Positions 23,460-30,686 of a stretch of 39,157 nucleotides of DNA are shown here, in pieces. This DNA comes from Micromonospora sp. KC723 (GTDB lineage Bacteria; Actinomycetota; Actinomycetes; Mycobacteriales; Micromonosporaceae). Where the stretch lies: assembly GCF_004348595.1 (NCBI RefSeq), contig NZ_SMKD01000046.1, positions 1 to 39,157 of the forward strand, given 5' to 3'. Position numbers and translations under genes: made by a program. The stretch's first letter is position 1, and every line of letters begins with the position of its first letter. Under the pieces are notes generated by a model, which did no database searches, was not told the DNA's origin, and saw only the letters and a list, made by a program, of their open reading frames with translations.

Positions 23460-23463
23460 CGCC

Positions 23464-24660
23464 CTACACCCCCGCCGCCGTGGGGGGCACGGTGGCGGAC
23501 GGATACCCGTCGAAGGCACCCCGGTCCAGCGCGGCGGCCACCGCCAGGCGCTGGACGTTGCCGGTGCCCTCCATGTACTCCAGTGCCCCGGCGTCGCGGG
23601 CGAACTTGTCCAGCAGCGGCTGGTCGAGTCGGGCGCCCGGGCCGAAGCTGCGCAGTGCCCAGCGGGTCACGTCGGCGGCCAGCCGGGTGGCGCGCAGCTT
23701 CGCGGCCGAGGCGAGGTGTCCGCTGCCGCTGTCGGAGTCGACTTCGACGGCCGCCCGGCGGGTCAGCCGACGTACCGCCTCGATCTCCCCCTCGACGCGG
23801 GCCAGCGCGTCGCGCTCGTCCGGGCGCAGCGCGCGGCGGTGCTCCCGCACATGGTCGCAGGCCGCCTGGGCGAGGCCCACGGCCATCGCCGCCACGGTGG
23901 GACGCAGCAGGTTGAACGTCCGTTGCCAGCCCCAACCGCCCCGGCGTACCGGTGAGAGGTGCCGGCCGAGGATCTGCCCGGCGTCGACCGGCACGGCGTC
24001 GAGGGTGAGCGCCCCGAGCTGGGCGCCGCGCACGCCGAGGGTCGGCACCGGGGCGGCGGCGAAGCCGGTGGCGGAGGTCTCGACCAGTGCCGCTGCCAGG
24101 CCGAGCGGCCCGTCCGCGGTGCGGTGGAACACCACCCCGACGGACGCGCGCAGAGCGTTGCTGATGTAGCGCTTACGACCGGTCAGGCTCCACCCGGAAC
24201 CGTCGGGCAGCGCGGTGGCGCGGGTGCGCAGGCCGCCGGCGTCGGTTCCGCCTCCGGGTTCGGTGAGAGCGAAGAACGTCCAGGTGGGCCGGTCCAGGAG
24301 CCGCCCGTAGAACCACTCCTGCTGGGCCCGGTCGCCGATGGCGGCGACCAGCACGCCGGACATCGACGCGCCGGGCAGCGCCAACATCATGCCCAGGTCG
24401 CCGTGGGCGATCTCCTCGCAGAACACCACCCGTTCCAGCGCCGCGGTGAGGTGGAAGCGCTCACCGGCCAGGACCAGCGGCGCGGGGTTGAAGGCGGCGG
24501 GGATCTGTAGATGGGCCGCGTGGGTGACCGCCGGCGCGGCCAGCAGCCGCAGCACCACGTCGGGGTCGCGGTCCAGTTCGAGGGCGTACGGGCGCAGCTC
24601 GGCGGCCCACCCCCGGGCGTGCCGGCGGAGCAGCCGCAGCCGGTCGTCGAGGTCGGGCAC
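23464..24660 (-). CDS. Acyl-CoA (acyl-ACP) dehydrogenase
   Basis: GTG 24660 has GAGGAGG nine bases upstream; the protein has 398 residues. The helical N-domain, the middle beta-domain (FALTEPGGGTDAGG, an FAD/substrate signature) and the C-terminal helical domain are all present. ALEYMEGTGNVQRL contains E364 at the usual catalytic-base position. It should remove two hydrogens from C2-C3 of an acyl thioester using FAD. Similar enzymes in secondary clusters act on carrier-bound amino acids, for example prolyl-PCP to pyrrolyl-PCP. It follows the shorter dehydrogenase-like gene with a 14-bp gap and may pair with that protein. Substrate inferred only from context. Confidence 0.88.
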   Translation of the reverse strand: MPDLDDRLRLLRRHARGWAAELRPYALELDRDPDVVLRLLAAPAVTHAAHLQIPAAFNPAPLVLAGERFHLTAALERVVFCEEIAHGDLGMMLALPGASMSGVLVAAIGDRAQQEWFYGRLLDRPTWTFFALTEPGGGTDAGGLRTRATALPDGSGWSLTGRKRYISNALRASVGVVFHRTADGPLGLAAALVETSATGFAAAPVPTLGVRGAQLGALTLDAVPVDAGQILGRHLSPVRRGGWGWQRTFNLLRPTVAAMAVGLAQAACDHVREHRRALRPDERDALARVEGEIEAVRRLTRRAAVEVDSDSGSGHLASAAKLRATRLAADVTRWALRSFGPGARLDQPLLDKFARDAGALEYMEGTGNVQRLAVAAALDRGAFDGYPSATVPPTAAGV

Positions 24661-24674
24661 GGCTGGTCACCTCC

Positions 24675-25361
24675 TCACGCCGGCACGGGCACGTCGTGGC
24701 GTACCGGCAGGTAGACGTCGGCAAGCAGGTGGGACAGGTACACCGCCCGCCCGGGTCCGTCCTCGGTGAACCCCGTGGCGCCGAGCACCGGCAGCAGCGC
24801 GTGGTCCGAGGTGGTCAGTTGGTGGTGCGCCTGCACCAGGACGGCGTCCGGGCCGGCGTCCGGGTCCGCGTCGGTCAGCAGCGCCCGGACGGTGAGCTGG
24901 TCGGTGACGGCCTCGGCGAGGGTGGCCTGGACGAGTTGCTGGCGCAGCAGCGGCCCGTCGGCGGCCCGCCGGCCGGCCAGGTGGGCGCGGGCCCGGTCCA
25001 ACAGTCCCGCCGAGACGCCTAGCCGCAACCAGGCCAGGCCGAGCAGCCAGGTCCGGTACGGCTCCCACCCGGCTGCCTGCGGGGCGGGCAGGCCGCGTAC
25101 GGCCAGCAGGTCGGCGTCGCGTACCGGCGCGGGCAGGGGCACGGTGGCGACACCGGTCAGCCCCCGCAGCGGCGTTCCGCCGGGCCACACCCGCTCGGCA
25201 GCGCGGCCGACGACACCGGGGGCCAGCGCGTGCCCGGCGGGGCCGGCGACCAGTGACCCTGCGGCGACCTGGTCGTACAGGTCGGTGAGCGCGGCCTCGA
25301 CGCCGGCCCGCCGGGCGGTGTCGTGCGGCCGGGTCCAGCGGGTCGGGGCGACGGTGGTCAT
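24675..25361 (-). CDS. Short acyl-CoA-dehydrogenase-like protein (degenerate)
   Basis: ATG 25361 overlaps the upstream stop by 4 bp (ATGA) and gives 228 residues. The second half (about 100-225) looks like the helical C-terminal domain of acyl-CoA dehydrogenases: LLGLAWLRLGVSAGLLDRAR, QLVQATLAEAVTDQLTVRAL and HHQLTTSDHALLPVLGATG. The N-terminal helical domain and FAD-contacting beta domain are missing or extremely reduced. I see no catalytic glutamate in the C-terminal segment. It is probably a non-catalytic partner of the full dehydrogenase downstream. Assignment rests on weak similarity and position; a structural prediction would settle it. Confidence 0.5.
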   Translation of the reverse strand: MTTVAPTRWTRPHDTARRAGVEAALTDLYDQVAAGSLVAGPAGHALAPGVVGRAAERVWPGGTPLRGLTGVATVPLPAPVRDADLLAVRGLPAPQAAGWEPYRTWLLGLAWLRLGVSAGLLDRARAHLAGRRAADGPLLRQQLVQATLAEAVTDQLTVRALLTDADPDAGPDAVLVQAHHQLTTSDHALLPVLGATGFTEDGPGRAVYLSHLLADVYLPVRHDVPVPA

Positions 25362-26236
25362 CGCCGTCCCGCCGCCGGCACGTCGAGCAGGCAGGTGGCA
25401 AGTCGTTCCTGGTCGGAGTCGTAGTCGGCGATCAGCACCCGCGCCCCGTCGACCTGCCACCGGGCCAGCCGGGTGGCCGCCACCTGCCACACCCCGGTGA
25501 CCGGTTGTCCGGGTGGTGCCGCCAGCACCCGGGTGCCGGCCGGGACCGTGGGCAACCGCCCGGCCAGGCCCGCGCCGGTCACCAGCACCTGCGGTCCGGA
25601 CTCGGCCAGCGCCTCGGCGAGGGCCTCCGCCGGGGTGCGGGAGCCGGTCGGCACGGTACGCGGCGGGTACAGCCGGCCACCCTCGCCGGCCAGGTCGAAC
25701 GCCAGCACCACCACCGCGTCGCGCTCCACCCGTAGCCGGTGCGGCACCGGTAGCTCGTGCAGCAGCGCCGACTGGTCGACCGCGATGAGCAGCAGCCGGC
25801 CGGCACCGTCGTGACGGACCCGGTTGGCCAGCACGTGCAGGGCCGTGAACGCCGTGACCAGGCCCTGGTCGAGCACGGCGAAGGCGAGCCCGGCGTCGGG
25901 CACCAGGGTGCTCAGGTGACACATCGGGAACCCCGGTTGCGAGTCGGGGGTGATCGCGGCGAGTACGGCCAGGTCGAAGTGGTCGGCGTGGGGACGCAGG
26001 CGGGGTAGCACCGCCGTCACCATGTCGGTGAAGGAGTTGCGTCGCCCCTCGAACGCGCCGGGTGGGCAGGTCGTGCCGTAGGAGCGCATCAGGTCGGGGT
26101 AGTAGATGTGGTCGTCGTTGCCGAACGGCCCGCCGGGGCCGAACACCTGGTGCACCGCCCGGGCCAGGCCGAGCGGGGCGGGTTCCCCCGCCGGGGCGCC
26201 GGTCCGCGACCGGCGCCCCGGCGCGGTGACGTACAT
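25358..26236 (-). CDS. KAS/thiolase-fold-like protein lacking the catalytic cysteine
   Basis: ATG 26236 shares one base with the carrier protein stop (TGATG), so translation is coupled; the protein has 292 residues. The stretch DLAVLAAITPDSQPG, then LAFAVLDQGLVTAFTALHV, then GRLLLIAVDQSALLH follows the layout of a condensing enzyme around its active site. Asp123-Gln124 occupy the place where a nucleophilic cysteine would stand. Gln at this position is known from chain-length factors (KS-beta). The C-terminal half shows no obvious His/Asn motifs. It may be an inactive partner of the KAS III protein encoded three genes upstream, or may guide carrier docking. I do not recognise a named family. 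Confidence 0.5.
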   Translation of the reverse strand: MYVTAPGRRSRTGAPAGEPAPLGLARAVHQVFGPGGPFGNDDHIYYPDLMRSYGTTCPPGAFEGRRNSFTDMVTAVLPRLRPHADHFDLAVLAAITPDSQPGFPMCHLSTLVPDAGLAFAVLDQGLVTAFTALHVLANRVRHDGAGRLLLIAVDQSALLHELPVPHRLRVERDAVVVLAFDLAGEGGRLYPPRTVPTGSRTPAEALAEALAESGPQVLVTGAGLAGRLPTVPAGTRVLAAPPGQPVTGVWQVAATRLARWQVDGARVLIADYDSDQERLATCLLDVPAAGRR

Positions 26237-26526
26237 CAGGCGTTCTCCTCGACCTGCGCGGCGACGTACGCGATGAGCGCGCCGACGGTCTCGAAGTCGG
26301 TCGGCTCCAGGGTTTCGGTGTCGAACTCGACGCCCAGCTCCGCCTCCAGTTGGATGAGGAGTTCCAGCACGCTGGTGGAGTCGAAGGAGAGGTCCTCGAA
26401 GAGGCGCGTCTGCGCCGAGATGCTCTCCGGTTCGCGGCCCAGCATCTGTGCGAGTGCACCGATCACCACGGCGGTGGTGTCGCTGGTGGCGGCCTGGGGG
26501 GCACCGCCGATTGTCGTGTCGCTCAT
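26236..26526 (-). CDS. Acyl carrier protein 3
   Basis: ATG 26526 follows GGGAG at five-base spacing; the product has 96 residues. Helix II begins at FEDLSFDSTSVLELLIQLEAE, with S50 after Asp as in normal carrier proteins, and a classic acidic helix III region (FDTETLEPTDFETVGALI). It lies between the ATP-grasp ligase and the degenerate KAS. By analogy with butirosin, where ATP-grasp BtrJ loads carrier BtrI, it may receive an amino acid from the ATP-grasp enzyme encoded just upstream. Alternatively it is the acceptor of KAS III. Confidence 0.92.
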   Translation of the reverse strand: MSDTTIGGAPQAATSDTTAVVIGALAQMLGREPESISAQTRLFEDLSFDSTSVLELLIQLEAELGVEFDTETLEPTDFETVGALIAYVAAQVEENA

Positions 26527-26622
26527 GTCGTCTCCCTGTCTGGTCGCGGTCCCTCCGGGCTGGTGGGGCCGGTGGTGTGGCCGGTGCGTGGCGCGCCGGC
26601 CGCGTCGCGGGCCGGGGCCGGC

Positions 26623-26648
26623 CGACCCGGGCAGGGCCGGCCGGGTCG
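26623..26648. other. Short GC hairpin between ATP-grasp and carrier genes
   Basis: CGACCCGG (26623-26630) pairs with CCGGGTCG (26641-26648) around ten bases, just after the ATP-grasp stop on the minus strand. It might reduce or process transcription before the carrier gene. The 125-bp gap holds nothing else I can identify. Confidence 0.3.
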
Positions 26649-26651
26649 CGG

Positions 26652-28046
26652 CTAGGGCTGCTCGACAGTCGCGGCGCAGTCCCGCAGCCGGTCGGTGACC
26701 TCCCTGTCGATGGCTGCGACGTGCCGGTCGGAGTCTGCGGCCACCACGCCGTAGAGCCGGCCGCCGAAGCTGGCGCCTTCGGCGCCGACGGCCGCGGCGG
26801 CGTTCACGGTGGCGAAGTTGTTGATCACCAGGCCCGGCCGTCCCGGGCGGTCGGCGAGCACACCGTCCAGCAGCGCCCGCAGCTCGCCGAAGGGCAGTGG
26901 TCTGATCAGCCGCAGCGGGTACTGCCGGGCGAGCGCGACCGTTTCCGGGCCGAACCAGGTCCGGCGCAGCCGCTCCTGGTAGGTGGACATGTTGTTGCGC
27001 GCGTTGATCTCGATGATCGGGTAGAGCCGGTCGTCGGTGGTGGTGAGGGCGTCCACCCCGACCACCCCGAAGTACCCGTCGGCGGCAAGCCGGCGGCCGA
27101 TCGTCTCGGCGGCGGTCTGCACCTGCCGGTGCTGCCGCGGCGTCAGCGGCGCCGGCATCCGGTGGCCCTGGTGCACGCCGTCGCTGGTGATCGCCTCCTT
27201 GACCACGTCGAAGTGCACGGCGCCGGCGCGGTCGACGGTCATCTGGTAGTTGAGGTCGTGGCGTTTGGGCAGCCACTCCTCCACAATCACCCCGACCCGG
27301 CCGCCGCCGCGCTGGGCCCGGCGCGCGATCAGGGTACGCAGCTGGGCGAGCCGCCGGGTGTCGCGGACGACCATGATCCCGCGGCCGGAGACGCCGTAGG
27401 CGTCCTTGAGGACGATCGGCCGTCCGGCGTCGAGCCAGCCGCCGGCCCGGTGGACGGCCCGATCCAGCTCGTCGATGTCGCGGCAGACCATGCCCTCCGG
27501 CTGCGGCAGTTCCAGCTCGTCGGCGAGCAACCGGCTGTAGATCTTGCTGTTGACCTGCTTGCAGACGGCGGCCGTCGGTGCGGCCAGGGGCAGCCCGGAG
27601 AGCTCCGCCAGGCGTTCCTCGACCACCGACACACCGTGCGGCCACAGGTGGGCACCGGCGGCGGCCAGCCGGCCCAGCGCGGCGACGAGCGGCGCGTCGG
27701 TCACCGCGTCCTCACTGACCGTGCGCTGCGGCTGCTGGTTGCCGACGGTCAGCACCCGGGGCAGGGCCAGGCCCAGGTCGCCGAGGTACCGCAGGTACTC
27801 CTCGTCGGGCGCAGCCTTGAGGACGACGTGGTCGTCCGGGCCGGCCAGCAGCAGCGCGCATTCGTCCATCCGGTTGACGACGACGCGGCTGCCCGGCATG
27901 ACGATCCCGGGCAGGCCCGGCTCGCCCCGCGCCCAGTGCTCCTCGACCTCGAAGTTGCCGAGCAGCACGAGGGGACGGTCCGCGGTGCCGGTCAACGCGG
28001 TACGCAGCAGCGCCAGGACATCACCGGTGGCTGTGGGCGTGTGCAC
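26652..28046 (-). CDS. ATP-grasp ligase 1 (BtrJ-like candidate)
   Basis: GTG 28046 with GGAGAG upstream gives 464 residues. The ATP-grasp core is recognised from PIVLKDAYGVSGRGIMVV (lysine and glycine loop), VGVIVEEWLPKRHDLNYQM and the metal-binding end FGVVGVDALTT...PIIEINARNN. An N-terminal domain of about 150 residues resembles the pre-ATP-grasp region of peptide and aminoacyl ligases. Such enzymes make an acyl-phosphate and join it to an amine or thiol. It sits beside a carrier protein and in a cluster with a BtrK-like decarboxylase. Loading an amino acid onto the carrier, or adding a protecting aminoacyl group as BtrJ does, is plausible. Substrates are not readable from the sequence. Confidence 0.8.
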   Translation of the reverse strand: MHTPTATGDVLALLRTALTGTADRPLVLLGNFEVEEHWARGEPGLPGIVMPGSRVVVNRMDECALLLAGPDDHVVLKAAPDEEYLRYLGDLGLALPRVLTVGNQQPQRTVSEDAVTDAPLVAALGRLAAAGAHLWPHGVSVVEERLAELSGLPLAAPTAAVCKQVNSKIYSRLLADELELPQPEGMVCRDIDELDRAVHRAGGWLDAGRPIVLKDAYGVSGRGIMVVRDTRRLAQLRTLIARRAQRGGGRVGVIVEEWLPKRHDLNYQMTVDRAGAVHFDVVKEAITSDGVHQGHRMPAPLTPRQHRQVQTAAETIGRRLAADGYFGVVGVDALTTTDDRLYPIIEINARNNMSTYQERLRRTWFGPETVALARQYPLRLIRPLPFGELRALLDGVLADRPGRPGLVINNFATVNAAAAVGAEGASFGGRLYGVVAADSDRHVAAIDREVTDRLRDCAATVEQP

Positions 28047-28069
28047 GTGTCGCTCTCCAGGCTCGGGGT

Positions 28070-29005
28070 TCAGTGGACGAGGACCATGGCGGAGACGGTG
28101 GCGCCGAGCCCCACCGACGTCATCAGGTACGGGTCACCGGGTGTCAACCGGCCCTGTTCCCGGGCCACCTGGTAGGCGGCGAAGGAGTCGGCGGCGAAGC
28201 AGTGTCCGGTACGTGGGAGGTTGTCCAGGACCAGCCGACCGGCGCTGCGGATGTTCAGTAGCCGGAGCACCCGCAGCCAGGACACCCGGTTGACGTTGTG
28301 CGGCAGGATCGCCACGATCCTGTCCAGGTCCAGACCGGACTCGTCGACGGCGGCCCGGACCACCTCGGCGACCATGACCGGGTAGTCGTCACGGAAGGCC
28401 GCCCCGTCCTCCTCCGACATCCACGGTCCGGCGGAGAACCGGCCGTAGGTGCCGGCGGCGTAGGAGAGCACCCGGTCGCGCTGGCCGTGCGCACCGACCA
28501 GCACCGCCGAGCAGCCCTCCCCCATCACCCCGGTGCCGGAGATGACCTGCGCGGAGGCGGTGAACGCCTTCTCACCGGTGAGGACCAGCGCCAGCGCGCC
28601 GGGGTCGGGATCGTCGGCCAGGAGTGTGCCGGCGAGGTCGACGGCGAGCAGACCGGACGCGCAGGCGTGTTGGCTGACGGTGAACGTCGTGGCGTGGGCC
28701 AGGCCCAGCCGGCGGGCCGCCTCCCGGACCGGATTGACCGGGTAGGGCGCCACCACCGGCATGGTCCGGGCGTGCAGGACATAGCGGACCAGGTGCTCCC
28801 GGCCACGCAGCGCGGACATCCCGGCCGCCCCGCTGACCAGCAGGTCGGCCAGGCTGCCCTGCGGGTCGAGGCGGATCTCGTGGAAACCGTAGAACCGCTC
28901 GTACATCCGGATCTGGACCGCCGAGAACCCGTAGGCGGCGAGGCACTCACCCACGGGCACGCGAGTCGGTGGCAGGTACGTGTGCACCGCCTCGATCGAC
29001 GCCAC
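28070..29005 (-). CDS. KAS III-family acyltransferase/condensing enzyme
   Basis: GTG 29005, six bases behind AAGGGGG, gives 311 residues; longer frames upstream lack a site. The thiolase fold shows the nucleophile C115 in FTVSQHACASGLLAVD and H236 in AILPHNVNR. At the place of the usual asparagine the protein reads TGHCFAADS, so His268 stands there. The C-terminal glycine-rich end is TSVGLGATVSAMVLVH. KAS III relatives in secondary clusters either condense with malonyl-ACP or simply move acyl groups (CerJ, CloN2 type). With no malonyl transferase or ketoreductase nearby, acyl transfer between carriers or onto an acceptor is favoured. It leads the 29005-22698 operon. Confidence 0.82.
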   Translation of the reverse strand: MASIEAVHTYLPPTRVPVGECLAAYGFSAVQIRMYERFYGFHEIRLDPQGSLADLLVSGAAGMSALRGREHLVRYVLHARTMPVVAPYPVNPVREAARRLGLAHATTFTVSQHACASGLLAVDLAGTLLADDPDPGALALVLTGEKAFTASAQVISGTGVMGEGCSAVLVGAHGQRDRVLSYAAGTYGRFSAGPWMSEEDGAAFRDDYPVMVAEVVRAAVDESGLDLDRIVAILPHNVNRVSWLRVLRLLNIRSAGRLVLDNLPRTGHCFAADSFAAYQVAREQGRLTPGDPYLMTSVGLGATVSAMVLVH

Positions 29006-29224
29006 CGGAGCCCCCTTCCGCCTGTCGCCGGTCGTCCGACGGGTCGGCGGTCCCGGGCCGGGGCCGCCTGCCGGGATGACCCTCCCGCGCGCCGGGGACG
29101 CCCGGAAAGCCACCGACGGGCGCACCAAGACCCTGACCGGACGAGCATGCCCGCAAGCGGAGATGCTGAGCCCGGTGGCCGGCGCGAAGACTGACCTAAT
29201 CCGTCAAGCGGAGGAACCAGGCCA
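29006..29224. promoter_or_regulatory. Divergent control region, KAS III operon / ALDH operon
   Basis: This 219-bp gap separates the minus operon starting at 29005 from the plus gene at 29225, so it should hold both promoters. I see no convincing -10/-35 pair and no long inverted repeat. GGAGG at 29210-29214 is the ribosome binding site of the aldehyde dehydrogenase. Confidence 0.5.
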
Positions 29225-30646
29225 GTGGGGAGAGTGTCCGTGTTCATGCCGATGACCATCGCCGGACGTCCCGTACGTTCCCCCGATCGGCTGCCGGTGG
29301 AGGATCCGGCCACGGCCACGGTCTTCGCCGAGGCACCACAGTGCACGGCCGCGCAACTCGACGACGCGGTCCTGGGCGCGGTCGCCGCCCTCGACGGTTG
29401 GGCCCGCGCGGGTGAGGACCGGCGGCGGGCGGCGCTGCTGGCGTGCGGGTCGGTGCTGGCCCAGGCGGCCGAGGAGGTGGCCGAACTACTCACCGCCGAA
29501 CAGGGCAAGCCGCTGCGTCAGGCCCGCGCGGAGGTGGCACTCGCCGCCGACTGGTTCGGCCACACGGCCGAGCTGTCGTTACCGCAGCAACGGCTGGTCA
29601 CCGAGGAGGCCACCGAGGTCACTCTCGGCCGGACGCCGGTGGGGCCGGTCGCCGCGATCGCCCCCAGCAACTACCCGATCATCCTGGCCGTCACGAAGAT
29701 CGCGCCGGCGCTGCTGGCGGGCAACACGGTGGTGCTCAAGCCGTCGCCGGTGACCCCGCTGGCCAGCCTACGGATGGGGCAGTTGCTGGCCGGGGTGCTG
29801 CCGCCGGGGGTGCTCAACACGGTCAGCGGGGACGGCGACCTGGGACCGGCGCTGGTGGCGCACCCGGCGGTCCGGATGGTCTCCTTCACCGGATCGACCC
29901 GCTCCGGTCGGGCCATCGCGCGCCGCGCGGCGGACTCGTTCAAGCGGGTGGTCCTGGAACTCGGCGGCAACGATCCGTGCGTCCTCCTACCCGGCACCGA
30001 CGTCGGCCAGGTCGCCGGGGAGGTCTTCCGGCGGGCCACCGTGAACAGTGGACAGTTCTGCGCGGCGATCAAACGGGTGTACGCGCCCGAGGGCCAGGTG
30101 GCCGAGCTGACCGAGGCGCTGCGCGCCGCGGCGGAGGCGGCGGTGGTCGGCGACGGGCGCGACGAGCGGACCGACCTCGGCCCGCTGGTCAGCCAGGCCC
30201 AGCTGGAACACGTACGCCGGCTGGTGGACGAGGCGGCGGCGGCCGGCGGCCGGGTGGTGACCGGGGGTGCGCCGCTGCCGCGCCCCGGACACTTCTACCC
30301 CCCGACGGTGGTGACCGACCTGCCGCCCGGCACGGCCCTGGAGCAGGACGAGCAGTTCGGGCCGGTGATCCCGGTCATCGGCTACGGCGACCTCGACGAG
30401 GCGGTGGCCCGGGCCAACGGCACCCGTTTCGCCCTGGGCGGTTCCGTGTGGGGCGAACCGGTGGCCGCCCGGGCTGTCGCCGCCCGCCTCGAGTGCGGCA
30501 CCGCCTGGATCAACACCCACGGCGACCTGCGCCACGACGTCCCGTTCGGCGGACTGCGCGAGTCCGGTAGCGGCGTCGAGTACGGCCACTGGGGGCTGTT
30601 GGAGTACACCCACATCAAGATCACACACGCCGCGCGGCTGCCCTGA
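29225..30646 (+). CDS. Aldehyde dehydrogenase
   Basis: GTG 29225 has GGAGG ten bases upstream and gives 473 residues; GTG 29240 and ATG 29246 behind GGGGAG are alternative starts a few codons later. All ALDH hallmarks are present: APSNYP (N149), VVLKPSPVTPLAS, FTGSTRSGRAI, RVVLELGGNDP (E245) and NSGQFCAAIKR with the nucleophile C279. It oxidises an aldehyde to an acid with NAD(P)+, possibly an amino-aldehyde. A TTA leucine codon at 29579-29581 (residue 119) is the only TTA I noticed in a gene here. In actinomycetes this codon can make translation depend on the bldA tRNA. PhoX follows 40 bp later. Confidence 0.92.
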   Translation: MGRVSVFMPMTIAGRPVRSPDRLPVEDPATATVFAEAPQCTAAQLDDAVLGAVAALDGWARAGEDRRRAALLACGSVLAQAAEEVAELLTAEQGKPLRQARAEVALAADWFGHTAELSLPQQRLVTEEATEVTLGRTPVGPVAAIAPSNYPIILAVTKIAPALLAGNTVVLKPSPVTPLASLRMGQLLAGVLPPGVLNTVSGDGDLGPALVAHPAVRMVSFTGSTRSGRAIARRAADSFKRVVLELGGNDPCVLLPGTDVGQVAGEVFRRATVNSGQFCAAIKRVYAPEGQVAELTEALRAAAEAAVVGDGRDERTDLGPLVSQAQLEHVRRLVDEAAAAGGRVVTGGAPLPRPGHFYPPTVVTDLPPGTALEQDEQFGPVIPVIGYGDLDEAVARANGTRFALGGSVWGEPVAARAVAARLECGTAWINTHGDLRHDVPFGGLRESGSGVEYGHWGLLEYTHIKITHAARLP

Positions 30647-30686
30647 CAGGGGACCACCGTCGGCCCATCCGTCGTGGAGGCCAGCC

